Shown here one piece after another: positions 44,573 through 53,487 of a DNA stretch of 64,000 nt. Each line of letters begins with the position of its first letter. Position 1 is the first letter of the stretch. The position numbers were made by a program, and so were the translations under genes. The notes under the pieces are model-generated. The model saw nothing but the letters and a program-made list of their open reading frames with translations. It made no database searches and was not told the origin of the DNA. Where the stretch lies: NCBI RefSeq assembly GCF_000153185.1, contig NZ_CH724149.1, positions 386,789 to 450,788 on the forward strand, written 5' to 3'. The stretch comes from Reinekea blandensis MED297. Lineage in GTDB: Bacteria > Pseudomonadota > Gammaproteobacteria > Pseudomonadales > Natronospirillaceae.

Positions 44573-45031
44573 TTATTGGAATGTGAACCTGATATTGATG
44601 TTTAATAAACTTTGGGTGGCTTTTTTGTCCGTCCGGGTCACTCTAAGTCCGGAGTTATGAGGGCGGTCGGTCATATGACCCATCCGCAACCGAATGAACT
44701 GTCGCGGGGTACACTTAAGGTAAGTAGCTATTTGAACTGAGTTCTCTAAAAAAGTTATAAAGAAGTCAGTGCTTGAAAGTTCCAGATTTCCATGGCTGAC
44801 ATCGTAATGAACACGACCCCAGAACTCGAAGAACGCACTATACGCAACAGCGGTTTTATGTTTATCGAGGGCAAGGATGTTGTGAACCTCATGAGAAACA
44901 CAACTGTAACCGGGCGTGTTCCCGGTAGCGTTGATACGTGCCAGTCGTTCGATTAGGGTGATAGGCGTTCGGTACATGTTAAAGCTTGAGATTGATTTGC
45001 TGACGGAATCCTTAGACATTTTGGGGTTCAT
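44573..45031 (-). CDS. Orphan family protein C, unknown function
   Basis: A 152-residue protein, ATG 45031 with GGAG eleven bases upstream. Core motifs are LIERLARINATGNTPGYSC, FFEFWGRVHYD, SSTDFFITFLENSV and CTPRQFIRL; the terminal LLNINIRFTF is a predicted strand. It is basic towards the C-terminus. Resemblance to A is clear in spacing and residues, weaker with B. It leads a two-gene operon with B. Function unknown. Confidence 0.6.
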   Translation of the reverse strand: MNPKMSKDSVSKSISSFNMYRTPITLIERLARINATGNTPGYSCVSHEVHNILALDKHKTAVAYSAFFEFWGRVHYDVSHGNLELSSTDFFITFLENSVQIATYLKCTPRQFIRLRMGHMTDRPHNSGLRVTRTDKKATQSLLNINIRFTFQ

Positions 45032-45344
45032 GTTATTGGCTCCGTAAACATCAACGATGTTTAAACATTATCCATTATAACGGTTCCCGGGAATCGTCAT
45101 TTCGGCCCAATCTAATGGCATTTCAGTATTAGCTTTCGAAGTTGTCGGAATCTTGCCTGGTTACATTTCAGAGATTCGCTGATTGTTGAATACAATCTTG
45201 ATTTTCGTGATGACCGCTAAGAGTCTGGCTAGGTTGATGGGTAACTTGTGTGGTGACCGGCTATTAAACCTATTTCGGACTGAGCATGCCATCAATACAG
45301 GTTTATAGTGCGTACCTAAAAACGACAGGATTGCCTTACTTATG

Positions 45345-45450
45345 AAACGCTCACTTTCACGTGGTTGAGAACAGCACGCATGCCATCCATCTCGATCAGG
45401 AAGCGGTGGTGTTAGATGAGGTGGTTCAAGCGATACAGGCTGTGCAATGA
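45345..45450 (+). pseudogene. 3' fragment of the alpha/beta hydrolase (repeat copy 2)
   Basis: These 106 bases are almost identical to the end of the hydrolase gene (41698-41803), including the codons for the catalytic His region and the stop. There is no 5' part, so it is a remnant. The next 36 bases also match copy 1 and run into the bioY end. The 310 bases before it (45032-45344) hold no supported gene; a 117-codon frame crossing this fragment on the minus strand is rejected. Confidence 0.9.
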
Positions 45451-45473
45451 TGCCCAGCCTGTCGATCAATGGA

Positions 45474-46043
45474 TTATCGGCGATGTGCGAACTGCTCCGG
45501 TAACCCTCGCGCAATTGACATGACGATCAGTGTGGTGAGCACCGCTTTAATCAAATCACCCGGGATAAACGGCAGCATGGCAACGGTGGCATCGGCCAAT
45601 GACAAGCTGGTGTTCAAGGCCAGGCCGGGAACGCCAATGGCGTACAGCACAACAATGCCACCCAGAACTGACCCGAGAAAGGTCGCCACCGGTAAGCTCA
45701 GTTTTTTCATCATTTCAAAAATCAGTCCGGTCGCGAAGGTGGCGATTGGGTAACCAATGATGAACCCAGCCGTGCCGGTGCCCAGTAGACCGAGTCCGCC
45801 ACGACCGCCGGCCAACAGCGGCAGACCTGCCAGGGCCAGCAAGGTGAAAACAAAGATGGCAAAAAAGCCATTGCGTTTGCCGATGATGATGCCGGCCAGC
45901 ATCACGCCCATCGACTGCGCGGTAATCGGCAGGTTGGCGGTGATGTCAATTTTCGGAATCAAACCCAGTGCGGCCATGATGGCGGCAAAGAGGGCAATCT
46001 GAACAATGTCCAGGGTTTTAAACTGAAAGGCTTTTGAACTCAT
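45474..46043 (-). CDS. bioY: Biotin ECF transporter S component
   Basis: A 189-residue BioY with six membrane helices. The start ATG 46043 gives MSSKAFQFKTLDIVQIALFAAIMAALG; the frame open to 46100 would overlap bioN. Family motifs: NLPITAQSMGVMLAGIIIGKRNGFFAI, LPLLAGGRGGLG and GFIIGYPIAT, the GGxGG region forming the biotin pocket. It captures biotin and works with BioN and BioM upstream. Its end lies 24 bases from the hydrolase fragment. Confidence 0.94.
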   Translation of the reverse strand: MSSKAFQFKTLDIVQIALFAAIMAALGLIPKIDITANLPITAQSMGVMLAGIIIGKRNGFFAIFVFTLLALAGLPLLAGGRGGLGLLGTGTAGFIIGYPIATFATGLIFEMMKKLSLPVATFLGSVLGGIVVLYAIGVPGLALNTSLSLADATVAMLPFIPGDLIKAVLTTLIVMSIARGLPEQFAHRR

Positions 46044-46062
46044 AAGGTAAACCGTGTTGTTG

Positions 46063-46665
46063 TCATTGCTTGGGAAGCCCGCCGCGTGCGTTGATGGCAT
46101 CGGCGACGTGCTGTGAAAAAACGAGCGATTGTATCACCATTGGGGCGATCACCCGCCAGTAGTGTTTGCCTCCGCCGCGCAAGCGCCAGGCGTCCAGCAG
46201 TGCGTTTAAGATGGCAATCAGAATCGGTATAAAGCGTATACAAAGCGACATCGCAAAGGCGAGGTTTTCAGTCGCGATGCCCAGTTTTCTAAGTGGGCGC
46301 ATCAGCCACAGAAATACCTCGGTAATGTCGTCCAAGGTTGAGGTAATGGTCACGGCATTGGCCAGCAGAATCAATGTGCTCATGCGCAAGACCACCAGTA
46401 ACCCCAGTTGCCAGCTGGCCAGCCACCATTGCAGAAAAAACAGAATCGTAAACATCCACAGCATCGGCCGATAGCTTTTTAGCTGTGCCCAGGCGGGGCG
46501 TCCCAGTGTGGCGTATAACGAGAGCGTGGCGAACAGGGCAAGGGCCCAGAGTAACAGGTCGGCAAAGGGCATCATCACCAGCGTGATCAGCGCCAGAGCC
46601 AGCAGTTTGTGGCTGGCGCGAACGGCGTGTAGCCAGGTAGGCTGTTCCAGATACAGGCTGATCAT
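46063..46665 (-). CDS. bioN: Biotin ECF transporter T component
   Basis: A 200-residue EcfT/BioN membrane protein. Four or five helices are followed by the cytoplasmic coupling helices with motifs ATENLAFAMSLCIRFIPILIAIL and the terminal VIQSLVFSQHVADAINARG, which contains the Ala-Arg-Gly ATPase-coupling signature. It overlaps bioM by four bases, so they are co-translated. A damaged second copy is at 41787-42197. Confidence 0.93.
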   Translation of the reverse strand: MISLYLEQPTWLHAVRASHKLLALALITLVMMPFADLLLWALALFATLSLYATLGRPAWAQLKSYRPMLWMFTILFFLQWWLASWQLGLLVVLRMSTLILLANAVTITSTLDDITEVFLWLMRPLRKLGIATENLAFAMSLCIRFIPILIAILNALLDAWRLRGGGKHYWRVIAPMVIQSLVFSQHVADAINARGGLPKQ

Positions 46666-47363
46666 AGTGCCTCAATGGCCAGAGCGGCCGCCTCGTAGGC
46701 CGGCAGAACGTCGTCGGGAGTTCCGTCCATACGAATCGCTCCCTGATCAAGCCAGATCACCCGATCAAAGCCGACAAAGCTATTGGGCTCATGGCTGACC
46801 ATGATCGCCTGTTGCGGCAGGTCGTAAATGACCCGCGCCAGTTGGTGGCGAGTTGGATAGTCCAGTGCGGAGTAAGGTTCGTCGAACAGCAAGACCGACG
46901 GTTCCATCAGCAGTACCGACAGAATGCACAGCAGTTGTTTCTGACCTTCGGATAAGGATGCCACCGGACGGTCCCGCCAGTGTTCACGCTGATAGCGCTG
47001 CAGGATCTGTTCAGCCTGCGCGATCGCGTCCGCTTTGCTGCAGCCGAGGTTGCGCAGTCCAAAGCACAGCTCTTCGATGACCGTGGGGAAAATCAACTGA
47101 TGATCCGGGTTCTGGAAAATCAGACCGGCGGTTTTAAACAGGGTTTTCTGGTGGTCGCGGGTATCCAGACCGTGCACCGTCAGTTCGCCGCTGTCGGGCG
47201 TTAACAGTCCACAAAGCAAACGCAGCAGGCTGCTTTTTCCGGAGCCGTTGTAACCGATAATGCCGATCCGGGACTCCCGAATCGTCAGCGAGACATCGGT
47301 CAGTACCGGTTGGCCGCCTCGGGTCAGCGAGACCTTGTCTAAACGGATCAGTGGTTGGGTCAT
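46662..47363 (-). CDS. bioM: Biotin ECF transporter ATPase component
   Basis: A 233-residue energy-coupling ATPase: Walker A GYNGSGKSS, Q-loop FQNPDHQ, signature LSEGQKQLL and Walker B VLLFDEP, with the H-loop in IMVSHE. The order bioM-bioN-bioY on the minus strand forms a complete group III transporter for biotin. It diverges from an acetyltransferase gene across a palindrome at 47415-47428; no BirA-type operator was found. Confidence 0.93.
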   Translation of the reverse strand: MTQPLIRLDKVSLTRGGQPVLTDVSLTIRESRIGIIGYNGSGKSSLLRLLCGLLTPDSGELTVHGLDTRDHQKTLFKTAGLIFQNPDHQLIFPTVIEELCFGLRNLGCSKADAIAQAEQILQRYQREHWRDRPVASLSEGQKQLLCILSVLLMEPSVLLFDEPYSALDYPTRHQLARVIYDLPQQAIMVSHEPNSFVGFDRVIWLDQGAIRMDGTPDDVLPAYEAAALAIEAL

Positions 47364-47414
47364 GAACGTCAGTTGCCTGGAAAAACGTCGCGATTGTACG
47401 CAGACAGCCCCTTT

Positions 47415-47428
47415 TTGTCTGCAGACAA
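47415..47428. repeat. Palindrome between bioM and acetyltransferase
   Basis: TTGTCTGCAGACAA is a perfect 14-base palindrome next to a TATACT -10-like hexamer. It could be an operator for either gene. It does not match the BirA, BioQ or BioR site patterns known to me. Confidence 0.35.
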
Positions 47429-47470
47429 GGCGTATACTGGTCCGATTCTGTCCACCTGAGGAGGCTCGTT

Positions 47471-48007
47471 ATGGCATCCATCGCGATTGCTCACCCGGAT
47501 AAAGCGCTGTTTACGGAGCTGTTCCGTACAGCCTTTACCATCGCCGAAGACGAGCATGAAGGTGCTCTGGTCGCCGACTTAACTGCTGGATTGGTGCCGC
47601 TGGTCGATCAGGATCGGGTTTGGTGCTTTGGTCATTACCACGACGATGCGTTGGTGGGCGCCATCTTCTTTTCCCGGCTGGAGTACCCGTCCCTGGCCGG
47701 CGTTTATCTGTTGGCTCCGGTGGCTGTTCGCACCGATTTCCAGCGTCAGGGGGTAGGGCAGACGCTGATCCGCTATGGCTTAACCGTGCTTGCCGAGCAG
47801 GGCGCTCAGGTCGCCCTCACTTACGGTGACCCGGCTTACTACGGCCGGTTTGGCTTTCAGCCACTCTCGGAGACGCTGTTACAAGCGCCGCTTACGCTGT
47901 CTATGCCGTTCGGGTGGCAAGGGCAATCGTTGCAGGGCGGTACTATCCCTCAGTGTACCGAGCGCCCACAATGCGTTGAACCCTTTGCTAATCCGGCACT
48001 GTGGTAG
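47471..48007 (+). CDS. GNAT N-acetyltransferase (YhbS-like)
   Basis: A 178-residue GNAT enzyme with motif A VRTDFQRQGVGQTLIRYGL binding acetyl-CoA and the C-terminal segment YGDPAYYGRFGFQP, typical of YhbS. It likely modifies a small amine or protein; the substrate is unknown. A GAGGAG ribosome-binding site lies upstream of ATG 47471. Confidence 0.92.
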   Translation: MASIAIAHPDKALFTELFRTAFTIAEDEHEGALVADLTAGLVPLVDQDRVWCFGHYHDDALVGAIFFSRLEYPSLAGVYLLAPVAVRTDFQRQGVGQTLIRYGLTVLAEQGAQVALTYGDPAYYGRFGFQPLSETLLQAPLTLSMPFGWQGQSLQGGTIPQCTERPQCVEPFANPALW

Positions 48008-48120
48008 GTTTTTCGGAATCTCGCTGTTACCTGATCTAGCGCATCCTGGTGTTGCGTATGGCTGCTAGTCTGTCACTTAGTTGATGTATCAACTAAGTTT
48101 TTTTGGCAGAGGAGGTTCCA

Positions 48121-48945
48121 ATGATTCTGGTAACCGGTGCGACCGGTAATGTGGGTGGGTTGCTGTGTCGAGAACTGACTGAGCGTTCTTGCGTGTTTTT
48201 TCGCGGAGTATCCAAACCAACGCTCAGCAATGACCGTCGCTTAAACTTTCTCGACCCATCAACGTTTGACGCCGCTCTGTTCGGGATTGATCGTGTCTTT
48301 TTGGTCAGGCCGCCGGCGCTGGCCAAACCGGAGAAGGACATGCGCCCGTTTTTGGAAGCCTGTCAGCAGAAGGGGATCAAACAGGTGGTGTTTTTGTCGT
48401 TGCAGGGTGCGGCCCGTAACCCCTGGACGCCGCACGCAAAAATCGAAGCCATCATCAGAGAACTGGATTTGCCTTATACCTTTTTGCAGCCCAGCTTCTT
48501 TATGCAGAATCTGACGCAACAGCATGCGCAGGACATTCGTGAGCATGACGAGCTCTTTATGCCTGCGGGTCGTGGCGCGACCAACTTTATTGATGCCCGT
48601 GACATCGCCTTGGCGGCGGCGGTGGTGTTGACTGAACCGGGACATGAGGACCGCAGTTACGAGTTAACCGGCTCTCAGGCGTACCGTTACGATGAAGTCG
48701 CGGCGTTGTTGTCACAGGTACTTGGGCGGACGATTGTGTACTCACAGCCGGGCCTGTTGCGTTATCTGTGGCGGACGTGGCGACAGGGCAATCCTTTGGG
48801 TTATGCCCTCGTCACCGGCGTTATCTACAGCGTTGCCCGACTGGGCAAGGCCGACGGTTACAGTGATGCGCTACCGACACTGATTCAACGATCCCCCATC
48901 TCATTGACCCGTTTTATTGAGGAGCATCGAGCGCAATGGGTCTAA
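48121..48945 (+). CDS. NmrA-family NAD(P)-binding protein
   Basis: A 274-residue atypical SDR: GATGNVGG near the N-terminus binds the dinucleotide, followed by LQPSFFMQN and NFIDARDIALAAAVVL, typical of NmrA-like proteins that reduce substrates or sense redox cofactors. ATG 48121 has GAGGAGG upstream. It overlaps the following MarR gene by ten bases, so the pair is an operon in which the regulator may sense the state linked to this enzyme. Confidence 0.9.
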   Translation: MILVTGATGNVGGLLCRELTERSCVFFRGVSKPTLSNDRRLNFLDPSTFDAALFGIDRVFLVRPPALAKPEKDMRPFLEACQQKGIKQVVFLSLQGAARNPWTPHAKIEAIIRELDLPYTFLQPSFFMQNLTQQHAQDIREHDELFMPAGRGATNFIDARDIALAAAVVLTEPGHEDRSYELTGSQAYRYDEVAALLSQVLGRTIVYSQPGLLRYLWRTWRQGNPLGYALVTGVIYSVARLGKADGYSDALPTLIQRSPISLTRFIEEHRAQWV

Positions 48946-49358
48946 ATGAAGAGTCCTTTCTCGCCAGTGTTCAGTTGGCACGATTGAATCAGCGCTTAAA
49001 CCGGCGGCTGGATCAGCATCTGCGGCCGTTGGGTTTGCGCCGGGGACAGCATGCGTTGTTGTTGGCCATTCAAGATCGCTCCCCCGTATCCCTGACCGAC
49101 CTTGCCCGCGTTCTCGAAGTTGATAAGGCGGCGGTATCCAGAGGCGTGGCCTCTTGCGAGCGCCAAGGTTGGGTCCGTACAGAGTTTGCGCCACAAAGTG
49201 TTAAAACCCGAGCGGTCTGCCTGACGCCGGGCGGCGCCCGACTTGCTGATAAGATTCGCGCCGCTCTGCAACGGGTAGAAGCAGATCTCCGCCATGAGAT
49301 CAGCGCGTCGCTTTATCAGGCACTGATCACGGAACCGGTTGAAACCGGGAAAATGTGA
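48936..49358 (+). CDS. MarR-family transcriptional regulator
   Basis: A 140-residue winged-helix regulator. LGLRRGQHALLLAIQDRSPVSLTDLARVLEVDKAAVSRGVASCERQGWV covers the recognition helix and wing. It overlaps the NmrA-like gene and probably controls that operon. Ligand unknown. Confidence 0.9.
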   Translation: MGLNEESFLASVQLARLNQRLNRRLDQHLRPLGLRRGQHALLLAIQDRSPVSLTDLARVLEVDKAAVSRGVASCERQGWVRTEFAPQSVKTRAVCLTPGGARLADKIRAALQRVEADLRHEISASLYQALITEPVETGKM

Positions 49359-49446
49359 ACTGGTTCCGCTGGGTCGATTTCGATAGTGACCCCGCCATTG
49401 GAATCCGTTTTAATGACCAAGGTTGTATGCAGTCAATGAGCCATTC

Positions 49447-49707
49447 ATGGATCCCCGAGCCCCACGCTACAAACAGATTGAAATTCCACTTACAGTGACC
49501 AACGAAGCCGGTGAACACATTCAGTGTGCTTGCGTGAACATATCCGAAAGCGGGGCGCTGTTGCACGTCACTCAAGACCATCAATTGCAAAAGGGTCAGC
49601 GGTTGACGGCCCGACTGGTCAAAGGTGGGCATCTTGCCGATGTCACCATGCGAGTCGAGCGACTGGACGGTGATGGGGTGGGTGTGCGCTTCCTCAGAGA
49701 CGATTGA
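49447..49707 (+). CDS. PilZ-domain protein, probable c-di-GMP receptor
   Basis: An 86-residue single PilZ domain: RAPRYKQIEIPL supplies the N-terminal Arg-containing c-di-GMP motif and NISESGALL the D/NxSxxG motif. Start ATG 49447; a TTG at 49423 is possible but has no support. It may read out c-di-GMP made by the REC-GGDEF protein, among others. Confidence 0.85.
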   Translation: MDPRAPRYKQIEIPLTVTNEAGEHIQCACVNISESGALLHVTQDHQLQKGQRLTARLVKGGHLADVTMRVERLDGDGVGVRFLRDD

Positions 49708-49726
49708 TGAACCTCAGGAGATAGTG

Positions 49727-50446
49727 ATGTTTCGCGTTTTACCTTGGGTGCTGGCACTTTTGCTGGTGGCCTGTTCCGATCCTGAACCAGAGATCATTCA
49801 GGAGTCCACCGAGTTTACCCGCGCCGCCGTGCAGCCCGATTGGTTCAATCGTGTAGACGCCGAGCCGCTGACAAGTTGGGACGATGTGCAGGCATTGTGG
49901 GCCAGTGAAAAACGCTGTTGCGGTGACGACCGCAGTGTCGTTAAGGCCAATCGTGTGTTCTATAAAAGCTGCTATCGCGCCATTGAGGCCAAGCCCGATG
50001 ACGTGCATCTGGTGCCCTATTGTCTGTGGCTGATGGATGTCGCTCTGGATTATGACGACAGCATTCAGCTTTCGCGTTATCTGTTGGAGCATTATCTGTT
50101 TTATTCACAGCCGACCGATTACTGCGCCAATTGCAGTCCGGCCGATCTGGTTGCCCGAACCACCCGGGATGTCGCTCTGTACGACCTTCGCCATAATAAC
50201 GCGCCTTATGACGCAGCATTGCAGTTAGAACGGCTGCTTGATGAACGGGAGGCACAAATCAGTGCCTGGGTACTGGGCGAAATCTATGTGTCGTTGGCAG
50301 AAATTTACGAAGCCATACCGGATCGCGCTGAGCGAGTTGATCAGTTGCGTCAACGCGTGACCAGGCTGGAAGCTAACTGGCCTGAAGGCCTTCAAGCCTG
50401 GCGACTGGAAGACGTTCAGAGCGCGCTCAGGCTGCTCGAAAGGTAA
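49727..50446 (+). CDS. Lipoprotein of unknown function
   Basis: A 239-residue protein with a lipobox (LLLVACSD); AGGAG lies six bases before ATG 49727. The mature part is acidic, mostly helical and contains a repeated pair-of-helices pattern resembling TPR units, and several Cys (CCGDD, SCYRA, CLWL, CANC). It may be a periplasmic scaffold. It follows the PilZ gene by 20 bases. The family is not recognised. Confidence 0.75.
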   Translation: MFRVLPWVLALLLVACSDPEPEIIQESTEFTRAAVQPDWFNRVDAEPLTSWDDVQALWASEKRCCGDDRSVVKANRVFYKSCYRAIEAKPDDVHLVPYCLWLMDVALDYDDSIQLSRYLLEHYLFYSQPTDYCANCSPADLVARTTRDVALYDLRHNNAPYDAALQLERLLDEREAQISAWVLGEIYVSLAEIYEAIPDRAERVDQLRQRVTRLEANWPEGLQAWRLEDVQSALRLLER

Positions 50447-50596
50447 CCCGTTTCAGGCGGACCTTAGACTTTGGTCTGAGGTCCATTTCTGTTGACCCTC
50501 TGTAGAAACCATGTCTAGTATGGTTGCTGTCTGTTCAATTGATGACCCGTTTAGAGGTCAGGTTGAACAGAGGCTAAGGCAAAAAACAAAAATAAC

Positions 50597-51415
50597 ATGA
50601 GCGATCGGATGGTCGCTGCCGGAACAGAGAGTAAACAATCAATGCTGACCGTATCAAACGCAAGTTTGAGCTTTGGTGGCATTCGTGCACTCGTTGATTT
50701 GAGTTTTACAGCGCGTGAAGGCGAAATCACCTCCATCATCGGACCCAACGGGGCGGGCAAAACCAGCCTGTTCAATATCATTTCCGGGTTTTATCAGCCG
50801 CAAAGCGGCGCCATTCTGTTTGAAGGCGATGACATCACCCGTGAACGGCCAGACCGACGGGCGCGTCGCGGTATGTCCCGAACCTTTCAGAACCTGGCAT
50901 TGTTCCGGGGCATGTCGGTGCTCGACAACATCAAGCTGGGTGGCCACACCAAACTGAAAACCGGGTTCTTCAGCGGCGGCTGGTATTACGGCAAAGCACA
51001 GCAAGAAGAGATCACCTTTCGCGAAGAAATTGAGCGCGACATCATCGATTTTCTGGAGCTGGACCACATCCGCAAAGCGCCGGTCGCGGCGTTGCCCTAT
51101 GGCTTACAGAAGCGTGTCGAACTGGCGCGTGCACTGGCCATGAAGCCCAAACTGCTGATGCTCGATGAACCGGTGGCGGGCATGAACCGCGAAGAAACCG
51201 AAGACATCGCGCGGTTCATTCTCGACATTCAGGAGCAGTGGGGTACCACCATTTTGTTGGTCGAACACGACATGGGCATGGTGATGGACATTTCCGATCA
51301 GGTCGTGGTGCTGAACTTTGGGAAGCAGATTGCCACAGGTGCTCCCGCCGACGTTCAGCAAAACCCGCAGGTGATTGAAGCCTATCTGGGCAGCAGCGAA
51401 ACGGAGGTGGCGTGA
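50597..51415 (+). CDS. Branched-chain-type ABC transporter ATPase (LivG-like)
   Basis: A 272-residue ATPase with Walker A GPNGAGKT, LPYGLQKRVELARAL as signature region, and Walker B LLMLDEP. The start may be ATG 50597 or ATG 50642 (MLTVSNAS), neither with a strong ribosome-binding site. It opens a five-gene transporter operon ending in an acyl-CoA ligase. The LivG-type family imports amino acids, urea or acids; here an organic acid that is then activated to a CoA ester is likelier. Confidence 0.92.
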   Translation: MSDRMVAAGTESKQSMLTVSNASLSFGGIRALVDLSFTAREGEITSIIGPNGAGKTSLFNIISGFYQPQSGAILFEGDDITRERPDRRARRGMSRTFQNLALFRGMSVLDNIKLGGHTKLKTGFFSGGWYYGKAQQEEITFREEIERDIIDFLELDHIRKAPVAALPYGLQKRVELARALAMKPKLLMLDEPVAGMNREETEDIARFILDIQEQWGTTILLVEHDMGMVMDISDQVVVLNFGKQIATGAPADVQQNPQVIEAYLGSSETEVA

Positions 51416-52419
51416 TGGCGCAGGTCATTCAGTACTTACTCAATGGCATCATGAACGGAGCGCTCTACGCACTCATTGCGGTCGGTATCGTCTCAATTTT
51501 TAAGTCGACCAAAGTGGTCAGTTTTGCGCACGGTCACGTCATTATGTTCGGCGCCTATTTTTATTTTACCTTTGCGGTGATTTTGCCGGGTGCGGAGTTT
51601 ATGCCGGACTGGGTTGCGAAATGGGAACCGGAATGGCTGCTGGCTTACAAAGAAGGGGCGGCCATGTTTTCACCCAAGGCGGCTATCGCGGCCTGGGTCA
51701 GTAACCTGCCCAGAATTGTCTTAGGCCTGGTGGGTTCAATCGTCTGTAATGCGTTGTTGGCGGTCTTTATCGAGCGTGCGTTTATGCGACCGTTGCTTGG
51801 GCAAAGCAGCCTGTCGATGATTCTTTGTACGGTTGGGTTAATTTGGGTGTTGGAAGGCAGCGCCAGTTTGATCTGGTCGGCCGACATCGATCAGGTGCCA
51901 CCGCTGGGTCCAAACTTCCCGATTCGTTTTACTGTTTTCGACTCGCAGGTGTTCCTGTTCAGTTCTTCGGTGGTTAACTTTGTCATCGCGTTGATTCTGT
52001 TTATCGGTTTGATGCTGGTGTTGCGTTATACCCGTTCCGGCGTGGCGGTGCGTGCCACAGCAGAAGATCAATCGACGGCTTATGCCATGGGCATTAATGT
52101 CCCTGCGGTCTTTACCACCGCCTGGGTCGTGGCAGCGACGACCGGCGCCATTGCCGGCGCCATTCTGGCCAGCCGAAACGGTCTCTCACCAACGCTCGGT
52201 TTGTTTGGCTTGTCGGTGTTGGCCGTGGTGTTGATGGGCGGGCTGGATTCCTTTGCCGGTGTGTTCATCGCGTCGATGATCATCGGAATTTTTGAAGCCT
52301 TTACGCAATGGCAGTTTGGTGGCGAGTACGCCGAAATTGTGCCGTACGTTCTGGTGTTGCTGGTCATCCTCTGGCGACCGAACGGGCTCATGGGTCAGGC
52401 GGAGATTGAGCGGATATGA
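51415..52419 (+). CDS. Branched-chain-type ABC transporter permease (LivH-like)
   Basis: A 334-residue permease with eight or so membrane helices; NGIMNGALYALIAVGIVSIFKSTKVVSFAHG near the N-terminus and MGGLDSFAGVFIASMIIG are the LivH hallmarks. ATG 51415 overlaps the LivG stop; GTG 51412 is an alternative. It forms the membrane channel with the LivM-like protein. Confidence 0.92.
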   Translation: MAQVIQYLLNGIMNGALYALIAVGIVSIFKSTKVVSFAHGHVIMFGAYFYFTFAVILPGAEFMPDWVAKWEPEWLLAYKEGAAMFSPKAAIAAWVSNLPRIVLGLVGSIVCNALLAVFIERAFMRPLLGQSSLSMILCTVGLIWVLEGSASLIWSADIDQVPPLGPNFPIRFTVFDSQVFLFSSSVVNFVIALILFIGLMLVLRYTRSGVAVRATAEDQSTAYAMGINVPAVFTTAWVVAATTGAIAGAILASRNGLSPTLGLFGLSVLAVVLMGGLDSFAGVFIASMIIGIFEAFTQWQFGGEYAEIVPYVLVLLVILWRPNGLMGQAEIERI

Positions 52420-53468
52420 TTACCGGAAACTTTAAAACGTCTTACGCCGCCGATGAAAGCCTGTGGAACAACTGGGCGAAACGATACGGGTTTGTGCTGG
52501 CGGTCGTCTTTTTGCTTGTCCTGCCGTTGTTTGCCGATAACTACGTTTTGCTGTTAGCCGGTCAGATTGCGATTTACGTGATTGCGGTGACCGGGGTTAA
52601 TGTGCTGGTGGGCTACACCGGGTTGATGTCGCTTGGCCATGGTGCCTTTTTTGCGGTCGGTGCCTATACCACGGTTATTCTGCATCAGTATGTTGAGCAT
52701 CTGTTCCCGTTGATTACGTTGCTGGTGTCCATTGTCGTGGCCGCAGGCTTCGGGTTTCTGTTCGGGCTGCCATCGTTGCGGGTGAAGGGTCTGTATCTGG
52801 CCGTTGCCACACTGTCGGCAAATTTCATCATTCTGTTTTTTATCCGACAGGATTGGGCCGCTCCCTGGACGGGGGGACGTCAGGGCATCGAAACGCCGAA
52901 TGCGATGTTCTTCGGGCAGGAAATGCTCAGTAACACACAAAAATACTACTTCATTATCCCGATCTGTTTGGCGATGGTGCTGTTTGCGCAGAATCTGTTT
53001 CGTACCCGATTTGGCCGGGCGCTCATCGGCATTCGTGATAACGACCACTCCGCTGAAATTCTGGGCATTTCGTTGTACGCCTACAAGCTTAAGAGCTTTG
53101 CTATTTCGGCCGCCTATTGTGGCGCGGCGGGGTCGTTGTGGGCCTACTTCTTCCCGGCCATTCTGCCAGAAGACTTCAGCCTGAACCTGTCGATCACGCT
53201 GGTGGTGTGTCTGATCGCCGGCGGCATGGGCCGCACGCTCGGTCCGGTGTTCGGAACCTTGCTGATCTTGCTGATTCCGGAAATGCTCAAGATTGTCAGT
53301 GGTTGGGCAACCGGCGGCGATGGTCGCGCGTTGATTCATTTCAGTTCGATTCGGGACATCGTTTTCGGACTGATCATTATTCTGTTTCTGATTTTCGAAC
53401 CCATGGGGTTGGTGTCGATATGGGATCGATTCTGGCGCGTCGTTGCACGCTGGCCATTCTCAAAATAA
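52416..53468 (+). CDS. Branched-chain-type ABC transporter permease (LivM-like)
   Basis: A 350-residue permease. GVNVLVGYTGLMSLGHGAFFAVGAYT and RTRFGRALIGIRDNDHSAEILGISLYAYKL are family signatures, the latter forming the contact with the ATPase. It overlaps the LivH-like gene by four bases. Confidence 0.93.
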   Translation: MITGNFKTSYAADESLWNNWAKRYGFVLAVVFLLVLPLFADNYVLLLAGQIAIYVIAVTGVNVLVGYTGLMSLGHGAFFAVGAYTTVILHQYVEHLFPLITLLVSIVVAAGFGFLFGLPSLRVKGLYLAVATLSANFIILFFIRQDWAAPWTGGRQGIETPNAMFFGQEMLSNTQKYYFIIPICLAMVLFAQNLFRTRFGRALIGIRDNDHSAEILGISLYAYKLKSFAISAAYCGAAGSLWAYFFPAILPEDFSLNLSITLVVCLIAGGMGRTLGPVFGTLLILLIPEMLKIVSGWATGGDGRALIHFSSIRDIVFGLIIILFLIFEPMGLVSIWDRFWRVVARWPFSK

Positions 53469-53487
53469 CAACAAGAGGGGAACACTC

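Noticed and set aside
45161-45514. 117-codon minus-strand frame over the hydrolase fragment and bioY end
   Set aside because: It runs antisense through a duplicated pseudogene fragment and overlaps the real bioY frame; no family signature.
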